From Flectonema sp. DT1601 (lineage: Eukaryota; Euglenozoa; Diplonemea; Diplonemida; Diplonemidae), in contig OZ025825.1 of assembly GCA_964019425.1 (NCBI GenBank), forward strand, positions 379,001-443,000: a DNA stretch of 64,000 nucleotides. The letters run 5' to 3'. Within the stretch, counting starts at the first letter, position 1. Every line of letters begins with the position of its first letter. The position numbers and the translations under genes were made by a program. Of the stretch, positions 42,601-52,170 are shown piece by piece. A model generated the notes under the pieces. It had not been told where the DNA came from. It did no database searches and was given only the letters and a program-made list of their open reading frames with translations.

Positions 42601-45165
42601 CTGTCTCTTTAACACAAGGGAGGTTCACGTGGCGTCACGACAGCGTTCTAAAACGCATTGTTATCTTCTTGGAAGAGTTGATAATAAAAGCCAACAAAAG
42701 AAAAGAAAACCTCCCGCCTCCCTCTCAAACTTTTTTAAAAACAGGGGAAAATAAACCCCTAGAAAGAATTTCTAAAGAGACAGGCGAACTTTCACTAGCG
42801 AATGATTGGGTCATCCTCGACGATGTCGGTGATAACCGCCTAATTGTTCCTCTTGAAGTGTGCCATGTCTCGTCCTCTCTAAGACCAGACATTTTTATTT
42901 ATTCTTTTTTTGCGAAAAGAGCACTGATTCTGGAGCTGACGTGTCCAAATGAAGATCGTTTCGAAACCTCTCATGTCTTAAAGGAAAAGAAATACCTAAA
43001 GCTAAGAGACTCGATCATCGCTAATGGCTTCGACTGTAACATTTTTACTATTGAAGTTGGCGTACGAGGAAACATCTGCATGGACCAGCTGAACATCTGG
43101 ACACGTCACATCGGTTCACCTTTAGCACCAACAAAAGCTTTATTTTGTGAATGCACCAGAATCGCCAGACAGTGCTCATATGTTCTGTTCCAGACGAGGA
43201 ACCTCCCCACGTGGCATTCAAGACCACTAATGCGCAGCATTAAAGAAGAACCTGCCACTGCAAGTTTTATAAAAGATGGTAAAGAAATCTTCCCTGTGGA
43301 AGAAGTCAAAATCCACAAAGTAACAAAACTGAAAACGATCGAAAAGCTCACCATTGAAAGATCGTGGCTTGAGAAATGTTTTATCTGGCAAACTTGTTAC
43401 GCATCGGCTCTTTCTATTCTACTTATTGCCAATGGTTCTTCCTCCCCGGCCCCTTCTGTTTTGTTAGATGAGGATGAGCTCACTGGACTCTCCTTGTCAT
43501 TCTCTTCTATTTCTTCCATCTCTTTCCAGACTCCCCCACCTGAACTCATGTCAACGGGATCGCAAACACTTCCTGCTGATTTCGCTATAGTGATAAGAAC
43601 TCAATCTGACATGGGTTCTCAAACCCCCTTGTACAAAAAAAAAGAAGGAAAATTAAGGCTGAAACTTTCCTTGAAATGCCAGATTTTAGAAAACGAATTA
43701 GAGCAAATGAAAGAACGAATTTTTTATGTTCTATTTTTATTTTACTTTAATGCGATGTCAGCCTCCCTCGAGAAAGACAAGCAGTTACTAAATGGATTAC
43801 CTGTTGAGATCAAAGCTACCAACCAGGATCCATCCTCACTTCCTCCTGCGCCCCCTGTTTTAATTATTGAAAAAGATAGAAAAGAATATGAACTTCTGGA
43901 AGGAGTAATTCAACGGTTAACAGCAGAACGCGATGAATCGAAGACTTCTCTTTCTGCACTAGTTCGACAATATGACTTAGTGGAAGATTACAGGAAACGT
44001 GAGCTCGCAAATCTGACTCAGAGAGCAGACCTATCGGAAATGGCGCTCTTTAATTACCATCAAAGGTTTGTTCTTCTGTCGAACGAATTGGAGACCAAAT
44101 GTAATGAGGAAAGAGAAAGTAAAATAAGACTTTTCTATACTCAACAGGAGGTCGAGAGTTTGCGTGCCGCGCGTCCCCGTATGACCCACTTTAGTCAACA
44201 AGTTTCCCCCCGAACCCCCGTTCTGTATGAATCTGTTGCTATGATGAAGATAGCAAAGAACTACCTCTCGCTCTTTACAACTACGAGTAGTCTTTTTACT
44301 CCTCTTATTAAACCCCTTATCCCTACCCTTAATTATATCACCCCTCTTTGTCCTCTAGCCTCAATTCCTCCGACAATGCCGCAGAGTGAAGCTCTCGACC
44401 GCACGCCGACCAAGATTTTACGACAAGAGAGTCACGTTATCTCCGTTAAAGAGAATACACCTATTGCGAGACAATGGTCCGAGGGTAGGATTGACTTACT
44501 CGAGAACTACTGTCGAGCAGTAGATGACTCTCTCGAAACAAACGAGAAAGCGGCAGAGCTCTCAGAACAACTTTTGGATGCCCAACTTCGCCTCTCGGAG
44601 CTGAATCACCAACGGTGTACAACTCACGCAGAGCAGCTTGAGCAATCCATGATGTTAACGGGACTGGCGAGCGATTTAAATGTTCAACTCGCCTTGGCAC
44701 GGTCTCAAATTGCGGCCCTGAAGTTCCAATTAGCTTCATGGGCAGAAGGTTTGAGTCCGCCAGACACAGAAGAACATGAGGAAATTGAAACTCCGCCGAG
44801 AAAGTCTGAGCGTTCAACTCTGAAAAAACGGACCCCTCCATCAAGATATCGTTATAATCGAAGGAGATGTTCTGCTGATGACGTTCACGGTGACTCCACC
44901 CCCTTGTAATTCTCTTTTTCCTTACTTTCACATCACTTTGTTTATTTAGTTTATTAGCTTATTTATTATTTATTATTTATTGTTCGTTTTGTTTGTAATA
45001 TTTTGTCGATATGTTTATGTCCGTCAGATCATAACGTTAATCAGATTAATTGTTAATTGTAAATGGTCTAAACCCCAATCCAAGTTCCCAAGGCTTGGCA
45101 TAGATTTGAGTGACGCCTTACTGGCCTCCTCATCCTCTATGAGTGGTGAGGGGGCCAGCAATGGT
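39605..45165 (+). mobile_element. R2-type LINE (restriction-like endonuclease group), apparently whole coding part
   Basis: One long frame (39639-44909) plus ~250 bp of 3' untranslated sequence. The 3' part ends in a strong hairpin (45121-45158, CTGGCCTCCTCA against TGAGGGGGCCAG) just before T-rich DNA, as expected of the RNA structure that R2-type reverse transcriptases bind. The left edge sits inside E copy 3. No target duplication can be read. The insertion is not in rDNA. A related but degenerate relic is at 17905-18645. The clade within the R2/NeSL/HERO/CRE assemblage is not resolved. Confidence 0.85.
39639..44909 (+). CDS. R2-type LINE polyprotein with coiled-coil tail
   Basis: 1,757 codons without a stop. 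Residue positions are approximate. Zinc fingers: 68-87 (CPLCFETYLKGPVAHFRRNC) and 116-133 (CPDCGKLF...KHC). Reverse transcriptase: 400-700, with APGPNCIPY, RPIAVGNCDGKIFN, VWVDLADAFGSVKH, VFQGCVSSPTLFN and the catalytic FADD near 634. Thumb: 700-960. CCHC: CVLCGKVNPTLRHVLTGC near 970. Restriction-like endonuclease: RPDIFIYS and LILELTCPNED, 1080-1190. In known R2-type proteins the endonuclease is C-terminal. Here ~560 residues follow, with Ser/Pro-rich parts and two coiled-coil stretches (about 1430-1530 and 1610-1710) and a basic end (RYRYNRRR). No ATG occurs before about residue 270, so the start is a non-AUG codon or depends on the 5' RNA. The poly-F beginning comes from the T-rich junction and may not be translated. 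Confidence 0.85.
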   Translation: MFLSHSLFYFFFFFFIIATSQQKKKETPGRRCHKDTGNHLSANPAPEALQEAISRSALDGDKTLVAKCPLCFETYLKGPVAHFRRNCKFSKEFKDYKSRFPPSTHSQVKDCYHLPCPDCGKLFKSIATRAKHCVNGTCKGTPLSPLTGNNSDLEPPFVGESVDFKTSQTAFVPYNSTTPTFTPLHPSRLKFRSFGTEWKDIDVSAAEKLQTFSVETENSSKPADQLDKLLKTVYQICSGFFEETKRNLPRKQKSREEVILDQEKLECRLEMKQLRQELRKSGPSIENAVKWKEARTRMKRIFRMYRNLEKKNLFKKLQDKFRQNPFSAIKEELQKEDPQPPSLDIPEEKIIEHFKNNYCDNEKIKTDFTHPSFLPKSDYKTMDDIQFPSFEQFGILLSKKKNKCAPGPNCIPYVVWKKVPTFMEALYKVLKRIFELKAYPDSWGLAFVTMLPKPNSDGKDISKTRPIAVGNCDGKIFNTVIQEAVANHTLSKFNFQKGFRKGVSGCIEHATITSEIFKEVKALRKNLTIVWVDLADAFGSVKHQLIFFALKYFGIHERIIGFYKRYYSSMRVQIRVGEGLTPTIPFEVGVFQGCVSSPTLFNLVFQLLLFSLAVHQQEAYEFNNKSLQLLVAAFADDLQLTTSSKAGAKLLIKSLEQFLSWSRGMKAKPQKCIAHSFVQGKPANPDLKINNVPITNLQEAGEFKYLGRWFEPNAKEQKLRERLTTFTRNFLKKVDAMPLYGSQKAWSVQHLLLSRLTWSLMIHDLSLPFAKKMDKIIKPFLKKWWGFVRSANTVILFTGSKNTVGLRHKRVETLYKQAQSIKLDILRSSQDSDMHGVYNVIMEKSSNWSKKFSASAEWERLIKFFSYRSLAKQSAGLGHRLRDLRTTRPDLLKRFEVEATDELLNSLNKLQVQGQWKEWSKCMINDFTWNKVLREGNPAYISFQLKAVTNTLPSQDNLKRWNITNVDQNCVLCGKVNPTLRHVLTGCPVSLTQGRFTWRHDSVLKRIVIFLEELIIKANKRKENLPPPSQTFLKTGENKPLERISKETGELSLANDWVILDDVGDNRLIVPLEVCHVSSSLRPDIFIYSFFAKRALILELTCPNEDRFETSHVLKEKKYLKLRDSIIANGFDCNIFTIEVGVRGNICMDQLNIWTRHIGSPLAPTKALFCECTRIARQCSYVLFQTRNLPTWHSRPLMRSIKEEPATASFIKDGKEIFPVEEVKIHKVTKLKTIEKLTIERSWLEKCFIWQTCYASALSILLIANGSSSPAPSVLLDEDELTGLSLSFSSISSISFQTPPPELMSTGSQTLPADFAIVIRTQSDMGSQTPLYKKKEGKLRLKLSLKCQILENELEQMKERIFYVLFLFYFNAMSASLEKDKQLLNGLPVEIKATNQDPSSLPPAPPVLIIEKDRKEYELLEGVIQRLTAERDESKTSLSALVRQYDLVEDYRKRELANLTQRADLSEMALFNYHQRFVLLSNELETKCNEERESKIRLFYTQQEVESLRAARPRMTHFSQQVSPRTPVLYESVAMMKIAKNYLSLFTTTSSLFTPLIKPLIPTLNYITPLCPLASIPPTMPQSEALDRTPTKILRQESHVISVKENTPIARQWSEGRIDLLENYCRAVDDSLETNEKAAELSEQLLDAQLRLSELNHQRCTTHAEQLEQSMMLTGLASDLNVQLALARSQIAALKFQLASWAEGLSPPDTEEHEEIETPPRKSERSTLKKRTPPSRYRYNRRRCSADDVHGDSTPL

Positions 45166-45242
45166 TTTTTTTTTTTCTCTTATTTCTTTTTTTTCTTTTT
45201 CTTTTACTCTAATATGAAATATTTTTGAACAAAATGTGATTA

Positions 45243-45274
<32 letters not shown>

Positions 45275-46117
45275 TGTAAATGAATAATAAAAAAAAAAAA
45301 AAAAAAAACATGCCTTGGGAATACAACCAAAGCCCCAATTAATCGGTCCTTTCTTTTTTCCTTCTTGTCAAGTGATCGCTCCACTCGTCGATCACCAAAA
45401 CCGATTGTATTTATATCTGTTCTTTTCTCAACGATCGGCTATACCGATCATTTTTTTTAAAAACAATTGTTTTCTTCTTCTCGACGATCAGATCCAATTG
45501 ATCGACCTTTTCTTTTTTTTTCCTTTATTCCTTCCATCCCTCCCGCTCCCCTTATTTTAATAAAAACAAGATCAGCTCAGCTTGATCGTTAAACTTTTTT
45601 TTTTTTTTTATTTATTTATTTATTTTTTTTTTTTTATTTAAACTGATTGTATTTATATCTGGTTATTTTTCTCAACGATCGGCTATGCCGATCGACCTTT
45701 AAAATAATTGTCTTCTTCTTCTCGACGACCAGATCCAATTGATCGACCTTTTCTTTTTTTTTCCTTTATTCCTTCCATCCCTCCCGCTCCCCTTATTTTA
45801 ATAAAAACAAGATCAGCTCAGCTTGATCGTTATTTATTTATTTATTTATATTTTTTTTTTTTTTTTGTTGGTCCTAGTCAAGACCTTAAACTGACTAATC
45901 GGTCTTAACTTTAACTAAGTGAATGAACCCTTCCCGTTTTCCTTTTCCCTTTATTACTCTCTATCTGGTCTGTTATGTCATAAATCTCATTTAATTTTAT
46001 CATTCATTTTAATTTTCACTGTTTCCCATCTACATTTTATTTTCAAATAGTTCCGGTCTGTCTCTGATGATAAATAAAACTGATCATGTTAACTCAATAT
46101 TTTTTTTTTTTTATTAT
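45166..46117. repeat. T-rich region with a duplicated ~240-bp segment
   Basis: 45396-45590 and 45640-45833 are tandem copies (GATTGTATTTATATCTG, CAACGATCGGCTAT, GATCCAATTGATCGACC, CATCCCTCCCGCTCCCC, GATCAGCTCAGCTTGATCG). GTCCTAGTCAAGACCTTAAA near 45872 is a diverged version of the satellite box GTCCTGGTCAAGACGCTAAA, so this region is related to the array. No gene. Confidence 0.7.
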
Positions 46118-46212
46118 GTGCAAGAGATACCAACACGCAAGAGATACCAACGCACATACGAGATACCAGCACTTCCGAGATACCGACACACAAGAGATAC
46201 CAAGACACTTAA
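46118..46212. repeat. ~18-bp minisatellite (GAGATACCA)
   Basis: Six imperfect units of the type CAAGAGATACCAACACG. Too few and too variable for a CRISPR-like array. No coding role seen. Confidence 0.8.
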
Positions 46213-46530
46213 GATACCAGCAAGGACAGTGAGAGGTAGAATGAACTCTCCTCCTTGTGTCCGATCCTGATTATTTTTTGTTGAATTGGTAGTGTTACCT
46301 CATTTTGCTACTCTCGTATCTGTGTTGTGTTAACTCATGTAAGTGATCTTAACTCCTGTTAAATAAAAAAAAAAATTTCAAAAAAAAAGAAATTAAAAAA
46401 GAAGAATTTTCAAATGAAGTTATATCAACCCCTGCCACCCATTATGATCAATTCCGCTTGTTTTTTTTTTTTTTTTTTTTTTTTCTTCTTTCTTTTCTTC
46501 AAATATAAAAAAAAATTAAAAAATATAAAA
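46213..46530. other. AT-rich spacer before the second satellite block
   Basis: About 320 bp with poly-A and poly-T runs, no repeat match and no gene. Confidence 0.5.
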
Positions 46531-49500
46531 GATGAAACAATGTTATCATTGTTTTTTTTATCGATCGACTATGTCGATTACTTCCAGTTTTCCGTCCTGG
46601 TCAAGACGCTAAACTGATTGTTTTTTTTTTTTTTTTTAAAAAATTAATAAAAAGAATATAAAAAAAAAAAAAAAAAGAATAAACAATGTTATCATTGTTT
46701 TTTTTTTATCGTTCGACTTTGTCGACTAATTTCTATTTTCCGTTTCTTTTCTTTAAATAATAAATAAAAGTAAAAATCTAGGTCTCCTGATCTAGTATGC
46801 CCTGTGCTGATACTAACAAAATAATCCCCCGGGATTAGGTTCTTCCTACTGCCGCAGTATTGGGGACCCTCAGAAGAGCCACCCGGTACTCTTTGAGTGT
46901 CTACCTAACCGATACTCGGTGGTCTGATGGACTTGCTAACTAACTAACTAACTAAAAAGAATTTAAAATAAAAAAAAAGAATAAACAATGTTATCATTGT
47001 TTTTTTATCGATCGACTATGTCGATTACTTTCTATTTTCCGTCCTGGTCAAGACGCTAAACTGATTGTTTTTTTTTTTCAAAATTAATAAAAAAGAATAT
47101 AAAAAAAAAAAAAAAAAAAAAAGAATAAACAATGTTATCATTGGTTTTTTTTTTATTGTTCGACTTTGTTGACTAATTTCTATTTTCCGTTTTTTTTCTT
47201 TAAAAAATAAATAAAAAGAATTTAAAATAAATAAAAAAGAATAAACAATGTTATCATTGTTTTTTTATCGATCGACTATGTCGATCACTTTCTATTTTCC
47301 GTCCTGGTCAAGACGCTAAACTGATTGTTTTTTTTCAAAATTAATAAAAAAGAATATAAAAAAAAAAAAAAAAAAAGAATAAACAATGTTATCATTGTTT
47401 TTTTTTTATCGTTCGACTTTGTCGACTAATTTCTATTTTCCGTTTCTTTTCTTTAAAGAATAAATAAAAAGAATTTAAAATAAAAAAAAAAAAATAAACA
47501 ATGTTATCATTGTTTTTTTATCGATCGACTATGTCGATCACTTTCTATTTTCCGTCCTGGTCAAGACGCTAAACTGATTGTTTTTTTTTTTCAAAATTAA
47601 TAAAAAAGAATATAAAAAAATACAAAAAAAAGAATAAACAATGTTATCATTGTTTTTTTTATCGTTCGACTTTGTCGACTAATTTCTATTTTCCGTTTTT
47701 TTTTTCTTTAAAAAATAAATAAAAAGAATCTAAAATAAAAAAAAAGAATAAACAATGTTATCATTGTTTTTTTATCGATCGACTATGTCGATCACTTTCT
47801 ATTTTCCGTCCTGGTCAAGACGCTAAACTGATTGTTTTTTTTCAAAATTAATAAAAAAGAATATAAAAAAAAAAAAAAAAAAAGAATAAACAATGTTATC
47901 ATTGTTTTTTTTTTATCGTTCGACTTTGTCGACTAATTTCTATTTTCCGTTTCTTTTCTTTAAAGAATAAATAAAAAGAATTTAAAAAAAAAAAAAAAAA
48001 ATAAACAATGTTATCATTGTTTTTTTATCGATCGACTATGTCGATCACTTTCTATTTTCCGTCCTGGTCAAGACGCTAAACTGATTGTTTTTTTTCAAAA
48101 TTAATAAAAAAGAATATAAAAAAAAAAAAAAGAATAAACAATGTTATCATTGTTTTTTTTTATCGTTCGACTTTGTCGACTAATTTCTATTTTCCGTTTC
48201 TTTTCTTTAAAGAATAAATAAAAAGAATTTAAAATAAAAAAAAAGAATAAACAATGTTATCATTGTTTTTTTTTATCGATCGACTATGTCGATCACTTTC
48301 TATTTTCCGTCCTGGTCAAGACGCTAAACTGATTGTTTTTTTTTTCAAAATTAATAAAAAAGAATATAAAAAAATACAAAAAAAAGAATAAACAATGTTA
48401 TCATTGTTTTTTTATCGTTCGACTTTGTCGACTAATTTCTATTTTCCGTTTTTTTTTTCTTTAAAAAATAAATAAAAAGAATTTAAAATAAAAAAAAAGA
48501 ATAAACAATGTTATCATTGTTTTTTTATCGATCGACTATGTCGATCACTTTCTATTTTCCGTCCTGGTCAAGACGCTAAACTGATTGTTTTTTTTTTTTC
48601 AAAATTAATAAAAAAGAATATTAAAAAAAATACAAAAAAAAAAAGAATAAACAATGTTATCATTGTTTTTTTTTTTATCGTTCGACTTTGTCGACTAATT
48701 TCTATTTTCCGTTTTTTTTCTTTAAAAAATGAATAAAAAGAATTTAAAATAAAAAAAAAGAATAAACAATGTTATCATTGTTTTTTTTTATCGATCGACT
48801 ATGTCGATTACTTTCTATTTTCCGTCCTGGTCAAGACGCTAAACTGATTGTTTTTTTTTTTCAAAATAAAAAAAAAATATTAAAAAAAAAAAAATAAAAA
48901 AAAGAATAAACAATGTTATCATTGTTTTTTTTTTATCGTTCGACTTTGTTGACTAATTTCTATTTTCCGTTTTTTTTCTTTTAAAAAATAAATAAAAAGA
49001 ATTTAAAAAAAAAAAAAAAAAAAGAATAAACAATGTTATCATTGTTTTTTTTATCGATCGACTATGTCGATTACTTTCTATTTTCCGTCCTGGTCAAGAC
49101 GCTAAACTGATTGTTTTTTTTTTCAAAATTAATAAAAAAGAATATAAAAAAAATACAAAAAAAAGAATAAACAATGTTATCATTGTTTTTTTTATCGATC
49201 GACTATGTCGATTACTTTCTATTTTCCGTCCTGGTCAAGACGCTAAACTGATTGTTTTTTTTTTCAAAATAAAAAAAAAATATTAAAAAAAAAAAAATAA
49301 AAAAAAAGAATAAACAATGTTATCATTGTTTTTTTTTATCGTTCGACTTTGTTGACTAATTTCTATTTTCCGTTTTTTTTCTTTAAAAAATTAATAAAAA
49401 GAATTTAAAAAAAAAAAAAAAAAAAAAGAATAAACAATGTTATCATTGTTTTTTTTATCGATCGACTATGTCGATTACTTTCTATTTTCCGTCCTGGTCA

Positions 49501-50371
49501 AGACGCTAAACTGATTGTTTTTTTTTCAAAATTAATAAAAAAGAATATAAAAAAATACAAAAAAAAGAATAAACAATGTTATCATTGTTTTTTTTTATCG
49601 TTCGACTTTGTCGACTAATTTCTATTTTCCGTTTTTTTTTCTTTAAAAATAAAAAAAAAGAATTTAAAATAAAAAAAAAAAAAAGAATAAACAATGTTAT
49701 CATTGTTTTTTTATCGATCGACTATGTCGATTACTTTCTATTTTCCGTCCTGGTCAAGACGCTAAACTGATTGTTTTTTTTTCAAAATTAATAAAAAAGA
49801 ATATAAAAAAAATAAAAAAAAAAAAAGAATAAACAATGTTATCATTGTTTTTTTTTATCGTTCGACTTTGTTGACTAATTTCTATTTTCCATTTTTTTTC
49901 TTTTTAAAAAATAAATAAAAAGAATTAAAAAAAAAAAAAAAAAAAAAGAATAAACAATGTTATCATTGTTTTTTTTATCGATCGACTATGTCGATTACTT
50001 TCTATTTTCCGTCCTGGTCAGGACGCTAAACTGATTGTTTTTTCTTTAAAAATAAATAAAAAGAATAAAAAAAAAAAAAAGGGAATAAACAATGTTATCA
50101 TTGTTTTTTTTTTATCGATCGACTATGTCGATTACTTACTATTTTCCGTCCTGGTCAAGACGCTAAACTGATTGTTTTTTCTTTAAAATAATTAAAAAGA
50201 TTTAAAAAAAAAAAAAAAAAAAAAAAATGAATAAACAATGTTATCATAGTTTTTTTTTCTATCGATCAACTATGTCGATTAATTTCTATTTTCCGTCCTG
50301 ATCGAGACGCTAAACTGATTGTTTCCTTTTTTTAAATAATAAATAAGAAAAAAAAAAAAAAAAAAAAAAAA
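46531..50371 (-). repeat. Satellite array S, reversed, block 2
   Basis: A/B dimers as in block 1. From about 47465 to the end it repeats 36740-39395 nearly base for base. The offset changes from 10,725 to 10,976 bp, a step of ~251 bp, the length of one A/B dimer. It is interrupted at 46768-46951 by unrelated sequence. Confidence 0.95.
46768..46951 (+). mobile_element. Short insertion with (CTAA)n tail
   Basis: About 185 bp splits a type B monomer between AATAATAAATAAAA and AAAGAATTTAAAATAAA. It starts near AATCTAGGTCTCCTGATC and ends GCTAACTAACTAACTAACTA. A short non-coding body with a simple-repeat 3' tail suggests a 5'-truncated LINE or a SINE. The family is not recognised. Confidence 0.55.
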
Positions 50372-50372
50372 A

Positions 50373-50393
50373 GAGCATCTCCCTGCTATCCCT
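50373..50393 (-). repeat. E repeat, copy 4, part left of the LINE
   Basis: GAGCATCTCCCTGCTATCCC plus T, identical to the start of E copy 3. It continues at 56633 after the LINE. Confidence 0.9.
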
Positions 50394-50424
50394 GTACTTT
50401 ATTGATTTCCAATAATTAACAACT

Positions 50425-52146
50425 ATGACATTGGATCCAGGCCTATTTGGCCTGATGCTGGAGAAGATGGTGGGCATGCTCGGTGAGATGCAGAAGGGTT
50501 TGAATGTAAAGGGGGTTACTAAACGCAACGGGGGAGAGAAGCCATCGGTGGATTTATCGCCGATGAATGAGGAATGGACGAGGGTACGTGGTAAGCGGCC
50601 CAAGGTAGTGAAGCGCAAGCCTGAGCCGGCTCAAGCGCTGAATTCGTTTAGTGGACTGAAGGAGGTCCGATGTGATGGGAAGGCAGCAACTAATTTACCG
50701 AATGTGCAAGAGAAGCGGTGGGACTGCCAACTCCGTGATGATGACTGGTCTGTTCCAATAATTTCGATGTCAGGCGTGTTTAACACGTCGATTACGTGTG
50801 GTGTGTCACTGGGCACGGCCTCTGATGTAGATGCGATGATTAAACTCCGACCGGGAACAAACCTCTCGGTAATTTGCAAGAAAAACCCTGGGGGCGGTAA
50901 GAAGATACAGTTCCCGGCGGTGGTAAACGACGGTGTACTGACACATCGGACCGGTTGGATTGTATCAACCGGGAAACCAGCTACCCTCTTCCGTGGAGAC
51001 GCTCTGACTGCCGGTGACAATCGAGTGGTATTGTTCCACCACCACGCGCTCCACTCCAACGACAAGGTACCTTCACCTAATGAGTTGTGCAAGAAGGCTT
51101 CTGACTACTACACAGCAGTCACGAACATGCCCATCGAGCCGCACCTCTTGTGGCCTGCCAACAAGAAGGAATCAGACCCTCATGTTAAGTCTGTGAACAT
51201 GAGGGTGCCAGCAGACGCTGTTGACGCCTTGAGAAGGGCAAGTGGGAGTGGTGGGTACTTCTTATCAGTACCGAATTTCGCAGACACAGCACCGTGCAGG
51301 TCGTCAATCCAGCTCACGGTGGATTTTAAGTTAGCCTCATCGCTAGCCGGTGAACTCCGGTTACCTCTGAGGTTCTACCGCCACTCACGCAAGCTGGGGA
51401 TTGTGTGTCTGAAGACCGACGAAGATTACGTGCGATCGAAGCTGGGTGAGAATGCACTGCCGCCTCCACCTGAAGGCCTCAAGTTCTGTTTGAGGAGCCG
51501 AGCAATTGATGCGATGAGTTCGCTGGAAGTAGTGCAGGTCTGTGCTCACCAAGGGTGGGAGATTAACGTCGTTGCTAGGTACAGGAGCAGAAAGGAGCTT
51601 CCTAAGATGATTGTAGTGGCCAAGGAGAAACCCAAGAGTAACTTCATCATTCTTCGTGATGACATGATCACAATCAAAGAGGTGGGTCTCGGCAAGCAGA
51701 ATCCCGATAAGATGGACCTGGACGAGTTTCCTCACCTCTGTCAACCTAACGCTGCGCCATCTGTTGGAATTGATTTATCACCACCGCCTGTTTCTCAGCA
51801 AAATCAGCAAAATCAGCAATATCTGCAGACGCTACAATCGAACAAACAGCAGCTGCCCCTACCGCCTTCGCAGTACAACTGTCAACAATCCGACATTTCT
51901 AAATTGGTATCGCAGGTTACTGAACTAACGGCTGCTGTGAAGAGTCTACGGCAGGACCTTGCTGAAGAGAGGGATGCGAATAGATGTCTTCGAAAGGAGA
52001 TTGAGTCCCTGAATAACGATAAAGGATCGGGTTCTCAGAGGCTGACGGTCTCAAGTAGGCAACGAGCTAACTCTGTTGCTGCTACTAAGTCTGAAATGGC
52101 TGACCGTCTTGACCGGAATGAGAAACGGGACTACTCGAGGAATTAA
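50425..52146 (+). CDS. LINE ORF1 protein
   Basis: 573 codons from ATG at 50425. There are no CCHC knuckles of the usual I or Jockey type. The middle part is a globular domain of unknown family (about 100-410, with VFNTSITCGVSLG and RSSIQLTVDFKL), followed by a Gln-rich linker (QQNQQNQQ, about 460) and a coiled coil (about 500-540, ISKLVSQVTELTAAVKSL). ORF1 proteins of LINEs bind the element RNA and oligomerise; the coiled coil fits that role. The N-terminal basic patch (KRPKVVKRKPEP) may bind nucleic acid or act as a nuclear signal. Confidence 0.8.
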   Translation: MTLDPGLFGLMLEKMVGMLGEMQKGLNVKGVTKRNGGEKPSVDLSPMNEEWTRVRGKRPKVVKRKPEPAQALNSFSGLKEVRCDGKAATNLPNVQEKRWDCQLRDDDWSVPIISMSGVFNTSITCGVSLGTASDVDAMIKLRPGTNLSVICKKNPGGGKKIQFPAVVNDGVLTHRTGWIVSTGKPATLFRGDALTAGDNRVVLFHHHALHSNDKVPSPNELCKKASDYYTAVTNMPIEPHLLWPANKKESDPHVKSVNMRVPADAVDALRRASGSGGYFLSVPNFADTAPCRSSIQLTVDFKLASSLAGELRLPLRFYRHSRKLGIVCLKTDEDYVRSKLGENALPPPPEGLKFCLRSRAIDAMSSLEVVQVCAHQGWEINVVARYRSRKELPKMIVVAKEKPKSNFIILRDDMITIKEVGLGKQNPDKMDLDEFPHLCQPNAAPSVGIDLSPPPVSQQNQQNQQYLQTLQSNKQQLPLPPSQYNCQQSDISKLVSQVTELTAAVKSLRQDLAEERDANRCLRKEIESLNNDKGSGSQRLTVSSRQRANSVAATKSEMADRLDRNEKRDYSRN

Positions 52147-52170
52147 CAACCACTTCCAATTGACTCTTTA

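Noticed and set aside
39605-45250. Target duplication TGATTATT around the R2-type LINE
   Set aside because: TGATTATT near 45238 resembles the E sequence at the left junction, but E does not resume after it, so the match is probably chance.
45130-45384. Minus-strand frame over the LINE 3' region
   Set aside because: Composed of homopolymer translations. The LINE 3' untranslated sequence explains the region.
36072-49770. Small hydrophobic proteins (about 65 codons, poly-F/poly-K) in the satellite
   Set aside because: They are translations of poly-T and poly-A runs and are identical in duplicated blocks.
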